The translations under genes were made by a program, and so were the position numbers. From assembly GCA_958298945.1 (NCBI GenBank), contig OY282606.1, positions 54,759,920 through 54,823,919 of the forward strand: a stretch of DNA of 64,000 nucleotides. Reading direction: 5' to 3'. Origin of the DNA: Atherix ibis (lineage: Eukaryota > Arthropoda > Insecta > Diptera > Athericidae). This document shows positions 41,747 through 54,865 of this stretch, one piece after another (position 1 is the stretch's first letter; each line of letters starts with the position of its first letter). The notes under the pieces are model-generated. The model had not been told where the DNA came from. It searched no databases and worked only from the letters and a program-made list of their open reading frames with translations.

Positions 41747-43258
41747 ATGGTATGTAACATTAAATAATAGATAGAATATCCTGATTGAAATAATCGTAAA
41801 TTAAGAGTGCTGCTTGTGATGGCGGAGAAGATGCAGATGATTCTTCTTCGGTTTCTGATGGCATGAAAAAAAATATTAGGTCGGCTCTCGATGAGTTTCG
41901 CGAGAAATGGCAAAATGAAATAAAAACCGAAGCAGCCGAGACGAAAAGTGAAACTACGCTGCATGTCACGGCATCGGAAACTGCTGAAGCCAATCAAGGT
42001 AGCAGTGATGAATTCCGGGCGGAAGAACTTTTCATGAAAGGTGTTGAATATGAGAGGCGAGGTAAAGTATATGATGCACTGATGTTCTACAGAAAGGCTA
42101 TGCAAATCGTTCCCGACATCGAGTTCAAGATTTATGAGTCAGCCAAAACGAAAATGTTGCAAACAAGTTCTCCGGAGAAAAACAATAATGCTTATCCAGG
42201 CTTGATTTTAGATCATGAAAACGATAACATTAAAGTGGGAGAAGACGAAGATTTGAGTAACGTTGATTTATTTTCGAGATTTGAAGCTGCACTATCAAAA
42301 AATGATCGATTAATCGAGCGATCGAATGCTGAGAAAGGAACGATAACAACTAGTGCGCATATATCTGACCTTCCAATGGAGTTAATGCTGTATATTTTAA
42401 AATGGACTATTTCATCACAGTTAGATATTCGATCATTAGAACAGTGTGCAGCTGTTTGTAAAGGTTTCTATTTGTGTGCAAGGGATGCGGAGATTTGGCG
42501 CTTATGTTGTCTAAAGTAATATAAGATTATTTTTTATACTGAATGCAGCTTTTCATTTAAAATATAATTGTGTAGAGTTTGGGGTGTCAATACCGGTCTT
42601 CTAAAAAGCTTTTCTTATAACACTTGGAGACAAATGTTTCTTGAGAGAGACAGAGTTCATTTCAATGGTTGTTATATAAGCAAAACCAGTTATATTCGTT
42701 ATGGAGAGAATAGTTTCCAAGCAAGTTTATTCAAGTTAACAATTCAAATACTAATAATTCAACAAATCTATTTTGCAGGATCAATTTTATCGACCAGTAC
42801 AATTAGTCGTGTACTATCGTTATTTCCGTTTCCTACCAGATGGTGAAGTTTTGGTCCTGACATCAGCTGATGAACCATTTCAGTGTGTGGGTAAATTGAA
42901 AAATACTAACCAACTTCGCCCGGATGTACTGAAAGGACATTATCGGTTACACGGTGATTTGGTGATAATTGTATTAAAAAAGAATGCTAGACCGCAACAT
43001 TACAATGCTCAAAAGAAACGTGGTGCCAGCTCTGAGAAAGACAATGGAGAAATCAACACGTTTTATATTGAATTCAAGATTGTGAAATCATCAAAACGAC
43101 GTTTTTGTCAGCTACAGTGGAATCACTACTCTATTATTCAACTTAAAAATAAGAGAGAATTTACCACGGAGTTCGAAATAACCAATACCAAATATCCACC
43201 TCTGTGGTTCTCGGTTGTAAAGAGTTATCATATGGAATCAGATGACCCTCTTCAATAA
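41747..43258 (+). CDS. Fbxo9: F-box only protein 9, four exons, 445 aa
   Basis: This is the substrate-recognition subunit of an SCF ubiquitin ligase; human FBXO9 targets TTI1/TELO2. Exons: 41747-41749 (ATG alone), 41806-42515, 42576-42720, 42779-43258. Frame is kept, and the product length matches human (437-447 aa). Residues about 72-107 form the MIT/TPR-like helical pair ([32 protein letters not shown]). The F-box lies at about 186-235 ([32 protein letters not shown]). The conserved C-terminal domain has [30 protein letters not shown] and [17 protein letters not shown]. The third intron uses a GC donor (CAA/GCAAGT). The one-codon first exon is inferred from ATG/GTATGT and gives an acidic N-terminus, [16 protein letters not shown], like the human one; otherwise translation starts at 41863. 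It converges with the TEX10 gene (127 bp between stops). Confidence 0.9.
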
Positions 43259-43385
43259 ATTACTATACTATACATTCTGCTAAGCTGTATTGGTAACAGT
43301 TTTATTTTCACAACAAATTTAGTACACGTGTGTTGTTTACAAACAATTTTATTTAATACATTTATTGTTACAAATTTAAGTTGCC

Positions 43386-45695
43386 TTACGATTTCGTTAT
43401 AATATATTTAATATAATTAATAATATTTTCGTTTTTTATTGATTTTTCGGCATTTTGTATGAGTATCTCGATTTCATTTTCCGTCCAGTTGTTTATCCAG
43501 TAGAATAAATTCATAACCAATATGACCCCTTCAAATCGATCTGATATACCTGATACATGTACATTCTCCAGATTTTCTATAATTGATAATTTTTACACTA
43601 TTCGTATTTCGCAAGTGTATGATTTTTATATTTACCTATTATTTCTAAGCTAGAATTTTTTAAGGCGTTCAAAAAGGATGCATTTTTTTGCCGGCCAAGT
43701 TTTGATAACATTTTAATTACACTCTGCGAAACTGATTTTCCACATAAAATATTGGTTATAGAAGGAATCCATTTATTAAAGATATTAGGGCTAATTAAAT
43801 GAAAACAAAAACTCTTTAGCTCTTTATATAACATCGAATCAAAATACTTACTCGTAAGCTTTATACAAACGATCATCTAGTAAAATGTCACATAGCAAAA
43901 GAAGAAATTTTGTTTTAGTCTCCTGTGGAATAACACCGAACTGGTACTTTTTCATAACAACTTGAAGTAAATTTTCTGTATCCTTTTTCTTATATTGTAT
44001 CAAAGCGCTGCCAGAATTACATAAGACTGAACGAAGGGGTTTTATTATTTCTGCTGCGGGAATGTCATATCTAATGTGGTCTCCCAGATTTGTTACGCAA
44101 TCTACAATTGTAATAGGTAAATAATCTATATTTAAATAAATTTTAGCTTACTTGTTATAAATTCTAGAAACTTATCAGCAGTTTCAAATTTTTTTGAATC
44201 ATTTTTCGGTTGCAAATAACCGTAGAATACAATTATATTGAAGTTTTGTGCGAAACAGTATTGTCCTCCTGCATCAGACACTTCTTTCTGCGTTGGTTGA
44301 TTTTTGGCCTTATTTTTTGCAACTTTAACTGCAAAAGTTAACACAATATTAAAAAATAATCAAGTTGATAGAATCTAAATGCGACTTAAAAAAGCTGTTA
44401 AGAAATTTCCAAAATATACTAACCGTTGAGGCCTTCGGTCTGTTGATATGGAAAACCTGGTAGTACATGCAATACAAAATCGTTGCTGCATAATGTTTGG
44501 AACCATTTAGTTAAATCAGTTATTCCTAGTTCATTTTGTGTTAGTTCTGCTATTTGCCAAAGGCATTCTAATATCTCCATTATTATTTTTAAGGTAAGTG
44601 CAGCTTCATTTGAAAGTACTACTTCGGTGTCTATGCTTTTTTCTTGCCAATTTTTGTATGGGCGAGCTTCAAGCCATGATTCGAATAGTAGTGGTAAGAG
44701 TTGTTCACTGTAATTGATGAATTGATTTTTTTCATTTTCTCTGGCATTCATAGTACTTCCAATACTTTTATTTAATATTACCGATATATTAAACAATTCA
44801 TTATAATTGCGATAAAGAAGAGGAATATACGTTGTTTCATCTGTAAAATTCAAAGTGACTGTTTTTGATTTTCCCAATACGGGATAACCTTTTTTTAATG
44901 AATCAATCGTTATATTATTGTTAGTTTTTAGTTTGGTTTGCACAATTGTAATAAGCATTCCTTTAATCCGCTCCAAAACTTTCTTCCTCCACTTCACACT
45001 AGTAATTTTATTATTTGCACTCATTGTCAATGTTCTACTTGTCACAGAATGTGAACGCAATTTTGAAATCATATTTAAGAAATTTGGAAAAATTCTATTA
45101 CTGTTTGCTGCAACCAAACTGGGGACATGAGTTAATAAAACATCCAACATCAGCAAAGAATCTTCTTGAATAAACGAATTTATGTGAGACATGGCACAGC
45201 TCAAATATGAAATAATCATGTCAAAAAATGGACTCATTAAAGTCTGTGATATATTGCAAAAAATCTTTGTTAACACTTTAAAGGATTCGCGCCGTATGTC
45301 CCTCTGAATATCCAAGCATAAGGCCGAAATCGATTGAATAACATCTCCTAAATTTTTCGAAGCAATAGTAACAGAAAAATTTTCCTTTATTCGTTTTAGT
45401 GCTTCATTTCGATAAGATGAATTATGTCCTTTTAAGCGCTCCAATGTCTCCTATTAACACATAAAATGAATCAGAAATAAATTATCGACTTCCCATTATT
45501 ACTGCAGCACCATACCTTAAGGTCAAATTTTTTCCTGCCTTCTTCGTCTAATGAGGCTTCCGCTATTTGATCCTTTATGATAATTTTTCTCGTTTGAAAT
45601 TCGGTTTTAGTTACATTTAATCCTTTAGGCAATTTTACTCCTTTTAACTTAATTTTTGCTTTTTCAGATTTGAGAAACTTCTTGTGTTTACCCAT
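43386..45695 (-). CDS. Tex10: TEX10/Ipi1 homologue (rRNA-processing factor), six exons, 659 aa
   Basis: In the family, TEX10 (yeast Ipi1) belongs to the Rix1/PELP1-TEX10-WDR18 complex that matures the pre-60S particle in nucleolus and nucleoplasm. Exons: 45695-45516, 45450-44424, 44328-44152, 44101-43852, 43790-43636, 43576-43386, all GT-AG and in frame (1980 nt). The N-terminus is lysine-rich (MGKHKKFLKSEKAKIKLKGV, then FQTRKIIIKDQ), as in TEX10. A HEAT-like Ipi1 domain follows: MSPFFDMIISYLSCAMSHIN, SFIQEDSLLMLDVLLTHVPS (cf. SHLSSAMTHIxxxIQEDSLKxLDxLL), then KWRKKVLERIKGML. The last exons code for a helical tail ending NYIKYIITKS. It is shorter than human TEX10 (929 aa). Start chosen at the first ATG before the basic stretch; the upstream gene Pet100 ends 229 bp away on the same strand. 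Confidence 0.85.
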
Positions 45696-45924
45696 TTTGA
45701 TCCGCCAACATATAGGTTATGTTAAAACGAGTTGACAGTTGTCGGCATGAGGATCTCTGCTTAGATTAACTACCCTGCTTGCTATTAAGAAACATCGCAT
45801 AAGTATTGTGGAAAATCATGCGACTTACAATTTTACTTGTATCCAAATAATAAAAATGCAATTTCTTTAAATAATTTATTTAATTCTTGCTTAACATACT
45901 CTACATAACATTATTTATATTACT

Positions 45925-46176
45925 TTATTTAAATTGCTCACGCTCTTCCATTTCACCCAAGGTTTTTATTATATCTTGATCTCGTTTTTCCCTTATCGCA
46001 CGGATAGTATCTTCAATTTCCTTTCGATGGCTTTTGTGCTCCGGTGGATATAATTCTCGTTTTGTTTGTGTTACCCACTTTTCAAAATATTCCGGCTGAT
46101 TGAAGAAATGGAACATAGCCACTGGGAAAGTCACGTACATGGCCATTTTTCCAATTTCTAAAACCCATCCTCCCAT
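45925..46176 (-). CDS. Pet100: PET100 homologue, cytochrome c oxidase assembly chaperone, 83 aa
   Basis: PET100 is a small mitochondrial inner-membrane protein required for complex IV assembly. The product MGGWVLEIGKMAMYVTFPVA... aligns over its length with human PET100 (73 aa): LEIGKMAMYVTFPVAMFHFF (membrane segment, about residues 6-25), NQPEYFEKWVTQTKRELYPP (cf. NQAEWFEDDVIQRKRELWPP), then a charged helix. It is a single exon. The start is the only ATG upstream of the membrane segment. It sits alone between TEX10 (same strand, 229 bp) and spermidine synthase (divergent, about 1.1 kb). Confidence 0.9.
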   Translation of the reverse strand: MGGWVLEIGKMAMYVTFPVAMFHFFNQPEYFEKWVTQTKRELYPPEHKSHRKEIEDTIRAIREKRDQDIIKTLGEMEEREQFK

Positions 46177-47288
46177 TTTCCAAAAAAATTTCTCTTAAAT
46201 TACAGACTTTTCGTCCCCTTTTTATAAGTGTTTATATTTAGTATTAAATTTACACAGACTTTTCTCAGCCAAAACAAATTATCAGCTGATTAATAGTTAT
46301 AAAAATAATAACCTTACAACATAATAAACAATTGAGTGGCTTAATAATATAGAACCGCTACATTTTTAATTTTGAATTCTGTAATTTGGCTGTATTATTT
46401 AGTTTATTAAATAAATAAATAATATTGATTCAATTACTTCTATTAATTCACTTCAAAGTAACCCATATTTTAACTATTTTTAAATAATATTCGATTTTAT
46501 AGTTCTATTTGATTAATTAATATAATGTTTAGGTAATATTTAAAATTTAATGACGGTATATTGTATATTTTTTATAAATCTAAACGTGAATTATTAGTAA
46601 AATAATAATTTAATAGTGTTTAAATAAGTAAAATTTTTAAAAATATTACTATTTATGGATTTTGATGAATTTAAAATATTTAAAATGATTTTTATTAAAT
46701 ATAGCTTTTTTTTATTATCAATTCGTATATTTTCTCAAATATTTAACGAGACGGAAATGTAATGAAAATTTAAAGAAGCTAACTATAAGATTATTCACTG
46801 AATTTTTAAAATAAAAATAATTCATATAATTTTTTTTACTTGATAAAAACCAGAATTTTTATTAAATCAAATATGTACGAAAATAAATTTACTCGAAAAA
46901 TTTTATTCTCCTGAATTTACTCGTTTATATTACTAATAGAGATAATTAACTGCACTGAATGCATTTACGCATACAAATGTGTCAACGATAACCTTTCATC
47001 CAAGATTTGCCAACAACTTCGCTAACGATATGAAACAAATCCGAAGCCACATAACTTACTACAGCACTTAGATTAAAGAAGTACTCTTTAATCTAAGCTA
47101 CAGCACTAGTAACAGAAAAAAGTGCATTGCAGGGTTTGTTTTTAATGACACCAGTTGAATACTCGTATTATGGTTCCATGTGCGTTTAATATCTGACGTA
47201 TTCTGCCAGCTAAAGACGATTTATTCTTTGTATCCGGTATTAAATTGTGATTTATTTGTTAAATTTGAACAGTTTTGTTTTGTTGGAA
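46177..47288. promoter_or_regulatory. Divergent upstream region of Pet100 and spermidine synthase
   Basis: AT-rich. A 13-bp perfect hairpin (47067-47079 with 47085-47097) is flanked by a 10-bp direct repeat, CTACAGCACT, at 47059-47068 and 47098-47107. It lies about 190 bp before the spermidine synthase ATG. No TATA box was recognised. Confidence 0.4.
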
Positions 47289-48216
47289 ATGAATGCTATT
47301 CGAAATGGGTGGTTCAGTGAAATTCAAGAGCAGATGTGGCCTGGACAATGTTTTTCTGTAAAAGTTTCGAAAATTTTACATGAAGAAAAGTCCAAATTCC
47401 AAGAAATCAAAATAATTGAAACGTAATCAATTTAAAACTCTGTTTGGAATTAAAAAATTACAGTTGAATTCTTACAGAACACATTATGGAACAGTTCTGA
47501 TTTTGGACGGTGTGATACAATGTACGTCGAGAGATGAGTTTGCTTATCAGGAGATGATATCCTTTTTACCGTTGTGTGCTCATTCAGAACCGAAGAAAGT
47601 TCTAATAGTTGGGGGTGGTGATGGAGGTGTAGCAAGAGAGGTTGTGAAACATCCATCTGTGCAAGAGGTACATCAGGTTGAGATTGATGAGCGTGTTGTT
47701 GAGCTTTCCAAGAAATTTTTACCACATATGGCTTTAGGATTTGATAATCCTAAATTACATTTAAATATAGGCGATGGATTTGAGTTCATAAAGAACCATA
47801 CCCAGGAGTTTGACGTAATTATAACAGATAGTTCTGATCCAGTTGGTCCAGCTGCATCTCTCTTCGAAGAAAGTTACTTTGGATTGATGAAACGGGCTCT
47901 GCGTCCAGGTGGTATTGTGTGCTCCCAAGGTGGCAGCTATTGGCTTGATGTAGAACATGTGAAGCATACTCTAGATGGCTGTAGAGCACATTTTCCAACT
48001 TATGGATATGCTCGAGCATCAGTGCCCTCCTATCCTTGCGGGGAAATTGGTTTCATAATTGGCTGCTTGGAACCTTTAAAAAATCTCCAGGTGCCAGTGA
48101 AAGTATTTACTGAAAAAGAATTGGATGCCATGAATATGAAATATTACTCAAAGGAAGTGCACGAGGCTGCATTTTCGCTGCCTCGTCATATTAAAAAATT
48201 TTTGTATAACGCATAG
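47289..48216 (+). CDS. SpdS: Spermidine synthase, two exons, 290 aa
   Basis: It transfers the aminopropyl group from decarboxylated S-adenosylmethionine to putrescine, in the cytosol. Exons 47289-47422 and 47478-48216 around a 55-nt GT-AG intron; 873 nt in frame. The first exon supplies MNAIRNGWFSEIQEQMWPGQ and SVKVSKILHEEKSKFQEIKI, the family N-terminus (GWFxExxxxWPGQ...LxxxxSxFQxI). Exon 2 continues HYGTVLILDGVIQCTSRDEF, YQEMISFLPL, the cofactor loop VLIVGGGDGGVARE (GGGDGG about residues 90-95), the acidic VHQVEIDE, and DVIITDSSDPVGPA (catalytic Asp near 160), then PSYPCGEIGF. Length agrees with animal enzymes (about 290-302). AATAAA follows directly at 48217-48222. Confidence 0.95.
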
Positions 48217-51200
48217 AATAAATCATGAAATTTTGTTTTTATTTTATTGTTAAATAAGTACTAAAATAAAAATAATGCAATATTTTTTATGAGCTTGCGT
48301 TTTACTACATTTATGGTATTATTTAAGTATTCGTTTCTTATAATTTTTGTTCATTAATTTTTAAGCGAGAAATTATTGTATAGGTAAAAATTATTTCTGA
48401 AACGAATTCGAATTGAGTTTAACTAAAGTAGTTTGGATTTGCAATGTGCAATACGCAAGTAATATATATTTGGCAACTCATAAATGATGACAATATCTAA
48501 AAGGAAGATTCCTAATACTCAAAAATAACTAGTTTTATAACGATAAATAATTAGATATCGCACTGCCTTTATAAAATTATAATTTAATTCAAGATGTTGA
48601 AACTGGAAACTTTTTTAAAAATTCTCTAAAGGCACTCCCACTTTCCTTTGCATTTGCATTTTTTACCAGAAATGAACACTGATCTTCCTATTCCCTATAA
48701 GATTGCCTTGTTCGCAATAGTCAAGTTCGAATGAAGCTAGTGAATTACCAATTTGTCGATCAATAAATTATTGTGTCATTTCATGGTCTACAGTTCATTA
48801 AAAAAAAATATTACTTTAATAAAGTTATAAAAAAGATTATTTTTCCGTTGGATTCTATTATATTTTGCCAAACTAAATATTTTCCTCGTACGATATTATT
48901 TTTTTAACTTTCAGAATGTTTAGTAACCGTTGTTGTAGGTTATTTAACTAAATACAAATGTAATAACATTGTTGACCTTTTCCTATCGTATGAATACCCA
49001 AGGAAATTGATACCTGATTCCGAGATTGAATACTGTAAATATATATTTTTAAATAATGGTTCCAATTTTAGCCATACATCAATACATATTTTATTATTTA
49101 GTGTATTATTTTTTATGTACCCAGGATGAATTGAGGTGATTTACACGTATGAGAAAGAGATGATTTCTTCGTTAATTCTATTAAAGAAAAAAAGCTTGTA
49201 ACAGTTCTGGAGTTCTTTTACTGGAATTACAAAACTACATGAATTTTAATCAGATGAAGGGCTTGAACTTTAATCAGATGAAGGGCTTGAGAACCACAGG
49301 TATCAATTTTTCGGACAAAACTCGTTGGTCGAGATGGCTGTTTAAAAAGGAACATTTTCTAAGTGTCTGCAATATCCGTGCTGACGTGAAGAAACGTTTT
49401 TCTGAGATTTTCGAGAACTCAATTCGCTACTCATCAACATATTAACCGACAGTCTTCATCCCACAGTTTCATCCGTTTTCGATTTTTCAGCCTTCTCTAA
49501 GCGAAAATCCTCCCCCCTTTATGCTTCCGAAAAACGTATGCTCTTGCGTGAGTCAAAGTTGTGGATTCACCAAGCTTAACACACATAGTTTGATGGCACA
49601 TCGTTTTTCCAAATTTTGCTATTACATTATTCGCAACGCATTACAAAAATACAAATTCACTTATCGACCTCTATAGGGTCTTGGACTTACGTATAAGCTA
49701 CTCGTATGTGGTGGAGAAGTCTCATTATTTTTGTGCAAGACATCATAACACATAATTGTGCATTTAAAGTATAAAACTAATTAGTTTATTTATAAAATAA
49801 TTTTTAGAATACAGAAACGATTAATCTTCAAACTTTCCTTAGAGTATCATGAGAATAATATCAATTATGAAAACTGTTATTTAAAAAAAAATCAAACTAA
49901 CAATATAAAATTGCAATATATGTAAGTGCATTAAATTGAAACTATTAAAATAGTTATGTTAAGCAATAGTGTTATAAAGTATACAAAATTAGGCTGAATA
50001 ACCTAATGATTATAATGGGAAAATACAAGAGTAAAATAATAAATTCAAATAAATGTTTTAAAATAAATGTGTATACATAAATTAATAAAATACTGATCAA
50101 GTCAGAAAGAAGGCATTCAAATTTCGTAAAAGAAACTGTATATTAATATTAACATGAACAAATGTACGAGTATGTTTACAAGCATAAATAAAAATTCTTT
50201 TTTTCGAAAAGTTCAATGCTGCAAATAGTTTTATATGAATCAATAAATTTTTTTGAACAATGTATTTATTTGAGTGAAACATATAAAATTAGTATTTGAA
50301 CGTATAAATAATATTTCATAAAAACTAACTCGTATGGCTACCATATCATAAAAAACCAATAGTGAATTTGATTGAAATACTATACAACTTATATTTAATA
50401 ATCGAAGTTTTATTGACAACAAATAAAATCATTTCGTTATTAGATCCATTTTCACTCAGTACTAATAAACCAATTGTTATGTGTTAATAAAGTTATCAAT
50501 ATATTTATTAACAATCGTACAATCAGATATAATATAGAATTAAATTCACATTATTATATTAAAATCATATTTGCTATCGAGCAAAAACTATGAACGGAAA
50601 CTTGAAATCATTAATTTTTTGTTTAATTTTTCTTTGCTTCGATATTAATGGGACAATTTTATTGGAAACAAGCAATTTGATTGTTTTAAAATATCATTGA
50701 AATAAATTTGCCTTAAATTATTTATATTCAAACCGAAGCAATATACAAGTATTTATTTAATATTATTATAATTATTTTATGGTATCATGATTTTTTTAAA
50801 TTACAAGAAGCTGAAAACTAGTCAAAGATTTAGATATATATTTAAAAAAAAATTTGTATATGAAAATTCATAGATTACATTATATATAATTTATTAATTA
50901 GTATTAATAAATAAAAATAACCAGAACTATATTTAATTCTTATTATTTAAAAAATATTATATGTAGTTATAAGTAATTATAAAATATAAGATTTAACTAA
51001 TCGTTTGTACATGAATTTTAGATCAATTAATTTGATTTAAATCTGATTGTGTGGAAAAAACGGCGGCTCTCGTTTTTCATATAATTGTTCTATTTATGTA
51101 TAATATAAATAGTTTTAGTTTTAAAACTTATTTAAATCGATATAGAAAAATTTAGATAATATTTAGGCTTTTATTTACCATATAATTATTATGTTCATTA

Positions 51201-54200
51201 GAATAAATGCGTTTTTATGCTAGTGTTTGATAATCCTGATAAATGTTAAGAAACCATAGCGCAATCAAATGTGTATTAGCTCTCAGAGACATCTATTGGA
51301 TTTTGTTTATTTATATAAAAGCTCTACCGACTGTAAAAATGTGTCTATGGATGGGATTATCACATTTTACATATCTGCTCGCAGCATTAAAATTATTCAA
51401 AAGTTAATAAATATTGATTAAGAGTAATTCATTTTATAATGCGACGAAATTAAATTACCAAACATAAATTTGTTTTAAATAGTTTTTATCTCTTCATATA
51501 TGTTACGAAATAATAAACACTTTAAAACGTTTCAGAATATTTAAATACGCACACATATGCAGGCGTAGGATATTTTTTATCACTGATTTTGTGATATTAG
51601 GATTGCATAATGCCTGAAATGTATGATCTTAAGTTGTTATAGCGCTTTAAAATTTGAACTATTTTAGAATAAAGGTTACCAGAAGTTTTTATTAAAAATA
51701 TTTATGAAAGAATATCTTAGATTGATCATTGACTGATTGCCACTGAGATACATACTCCTATATATACATATGATCATATATTCTATAAAAACTGGATAAA
51801 AAAGTTCCTAAATCATTCAAGCCATATTTCAATGTAATAAAAGCACTACATTAAGCTCAATAGTACAACGTCAGTAACATCTTGTTGGGGCATTTTGATT
51901 GGTCATGTAATGTCCAATATTAGGCGGCAAATTTTCAATGTACTACACATATCCTTGTCATTTTATTATTTTGATGTACTGTAAATTTTTCTTAATAAAT
52001 AAAAATCGTCTATATTTTCAATGTACTTCCTATAAAATATCGCTGATTCTGTTATAATACAATATGCAAATCTGAAAATCATAATTAATTATGCAATTGC
52101 GAATGTGTGTATCTATGTACCTGCAAAGCCTCTAGAAAGGTTCTATATAATACCACTGGATGCTAAAATACCTTCAAACATTAAAAACTGTTTAAAATAA
52201 ATTTCGAATAGTACGAGTAGTACTGCATTTTATTATGAATGAAGAATGTGGTTTGTAATTTTATTTCGATTCATTATTAAATACTTTTCATCAAATTGGG
52301 CTAGAAAATATTTGTGGATTTTTTTTAAATAAAATATTCATGAAAATATAAATTCAAGAAAAATAATATGTTTGAAAAAAATAGTATTATTTTCGAAAAG
52401 TACACGTGCTATAGCCAATGCCTCCACTGCTTATTTTTTATTTTCCCGTTATAGTGCCGTAGCAAAATGTTTGTGGGGTGGCGTTACTATAGATTATAGG
52501 ACTATGGGCCTTTCCACACAATTTTGTCTAATTAAATCAAAAATACATTTGCAATAATGCACACACTCACAAAGGTACCGATTTTTGTTTCTGACAAAAC
52601 ACAACATTATTTTACATAGTTAAAATTGCTTTAAAATTACTTTACGAACAAAACTATTTATGTAAATAGATAAATTTATACTTACTTGTTCCAAAAGATT
52701 GTACAACATAGAATTATGGACGTTGTTGCGTGTAATTCAGAAAATTTCAATTACGAAAACTATATGTCAGTGGTAGTCATACTCGCATATACACATAAAT
52801 AAGCACGACGTTCGATTTATCGCCGCTAGAATTAAATATAACATTGATAATATTTTCAAAAATTAAAATCTAATTTCGGTAATAAATTCTTACATTATTT
52901 CAATCTTTAACTTATAGTTAAAATTTACTTTTGATTAACATGTTTAAAATAAATATTATTAAATAAATATAATATTCTAATTTATTTTACTTTATACAAA
53001 TTTTTATCATTATTGTAGACATGCACCATGTGCGTGTATAATTACATTATAAGCTACACAAATAACTATTTAATTTCAATCATTTAAATGTTATTTTATA
53101 ATATAATAATTGAATTTGATAATTTTTTAGTCATTAGTAAAAAGATCTTAGTGATTTTTCAAATGTTTTAGGCTTTAATTTTTTGTTTCTCGAAAATCGT
53201 GCATGATGCTTGTATTATTTTCTGTTTATAATTCAAATTTTGTTATATATATTTTGGATAATGGCAAATCATAAATTTAAGCTAATGTTACTTATTATCA
53301 AATTGGAACTGAAATTTTAAGCTGACGTTAATATTTTAATTAGTTACGAGGTGGTGCCTAAAATTATAAAATAAAAATATTCAAAAAATTATATAAAAGA
53401 ATGCAATATGAGAAAGAAGTAGAAATTGGTGAAGCCTATTTTAGAGGCACTGGGAGCCGACGCAGTACCACAGTTGATAGCATGGTGGACTATCATCAAA
53501 ATATATTGGAAAAAGCACTTCATCACTAATTTTGATAAAATACTATGTATAAATATACCATAAATATAATACTATATAAATTGATAGTAATATTATTATT
53601 ATAAGTTACTGAAAAAAATATGAACAATTAAAAATGTTGTGATGATTAATAATAGAAAGAAATTGTACTCACCCTTTGAAATTTATTTTACTTTATATTT
53701 AAAAAATTTGAAGGCTAAAAAATATTACGAAATAAATCCAAGAAGAAAAATTCAATAAAGATATTTTACTTGTCTTTAAACAACTGTGAGTTTGATCTAG
53801 GCATAATAGTTATCAAGTAATTTCAGGCGTTACGATTTTTTGCCGACAATTATCCTTTACTATTATAGAAGACAGCCTTCAACTGCTGTAGAATTTTCAT
53901 AAATGCAATATAAATAAAATCATTAAGTATCCCGGGCTGGAAATTCTTTATTTACGTCGATCAGACATCCTTCCCAATTTCGACTATATTTTGTCAATTA
54001 CCAGGTGACTAAATGTATTATTTTTCTTGACTAGGTATTGAAATTACTCTACTTTATGGAGAAGTATAACTAGTCTTCAAAAGATTCTACTTCGAGTATC
54101 AAAGTTTCTTAATAAGCAGGCAAGTTTCCGAACTATACAATATAATTTAAATAGATGACATGGACTTCAACCAATTTACATATGCCTAAATTATTAAATA

Positions 54201-54339
54201 TAAATACACTTACTGCTGTATTCAGTGATTAAATATTAATTATAATTTTTAATTTGAAATTTACTGCAACTAATTTGCAGAAGACAATGGTTTTTTACTA
54301 AATTTGTACAAGTTATGAGTACTTATACGAAGTGTAAAG
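48217..54339. other. Gene-poor AT-rich region
   Basis: No gene is recognised. It contains a 24-bp tandem pair (TTTAATCAGATGAAGGGCTT unit) at about 49240-49289 and a GC-richer island at 53401-53529 (separate entry). Another GC-richer patch at about 52405-52540 has an open frame without family resemblance. Confidence 0.5.
53401..53529 (+). other. Small open frame in a GC-richer island (42 aa)
   Basis: An ATG-to-TAA frame of 42 codons encodes MQYEKEVEIGEAYFRGTGSR then RSTTVDSMVDYHQNILEKAL and HH. Base composition differs sharply from the AT-rich flanks. I do not recognise it. It could be a micropeptide, a lone exon or chance. Confidence 0.25.
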
Positions 54340-54865
54340 CAATAAGACAGAGCGATCTGGCAACACTAGCGGGTACCCCTCTACATAGATTGTGCAATAG
54401 TTCTAAAAGTGCAATACAAGTTTCAATTTCATCCGGTAACCATGCGACCCTATAGAGCGTGATCAGTGAAGTTGTATTTTATAGTGCGTTACGAAAAATG
54501 TAAGAGCGAAATTTGGAGCAGCGATTTGCTAACACAAAGTTAAGCATGGAGAATTCGCGAGTTTGACTGACGTACAGTTGCAATCTCAGTGGTCGTATCT
54601 TTTTTTGTTTCCCAAGATCAAAAACGACTAGAGAGGATGTCATCTTGATATTGCCGATAACATCCAAAGAAGTGTAACGGAGGAGCTGAAGTCAAATGCA
54701 GTTGAAGCCTTCTATCAGTGGTACGAAAAGTGGAACCAACTACCCCGCCGATGTATAGCTGCCCGAGGAAGCTACAATACTTTGAAGAAAATAATATTAA
54801 TAAATAAAAATAAAATAAAATTGTTAGAAAAAAATATTATCCGTCTCATTACTTTTCTGACATAT
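54340..54865 (+). pseudogene. Mariner-family relic (C-terminal fragment)
   Basis: The plus strand near 54652-54780 reads NIQRSVTEELKSNAVEAFYQ then WYEKWNQLPRRCIAARGSYN, the standard end of GVQW/mariner-type transposases (IQxxVTxxLKxIPxxxFxxCYExWKxRWxxCIAxxGxYFEG). Upstream sequence from 54340 is GC-richer and may be the 5' part, but frames are broken. TCTCATTACTTTTCTGACAT (54843-54862) resembles a terminal repeat. Confidence 0.55.

Noticed and set aside
47450..48019. Minus-strand frames over spermidine synthase
   Set aside because: They overlap clear spermidine synthase motifs on the plus strand and have no homology of their own.
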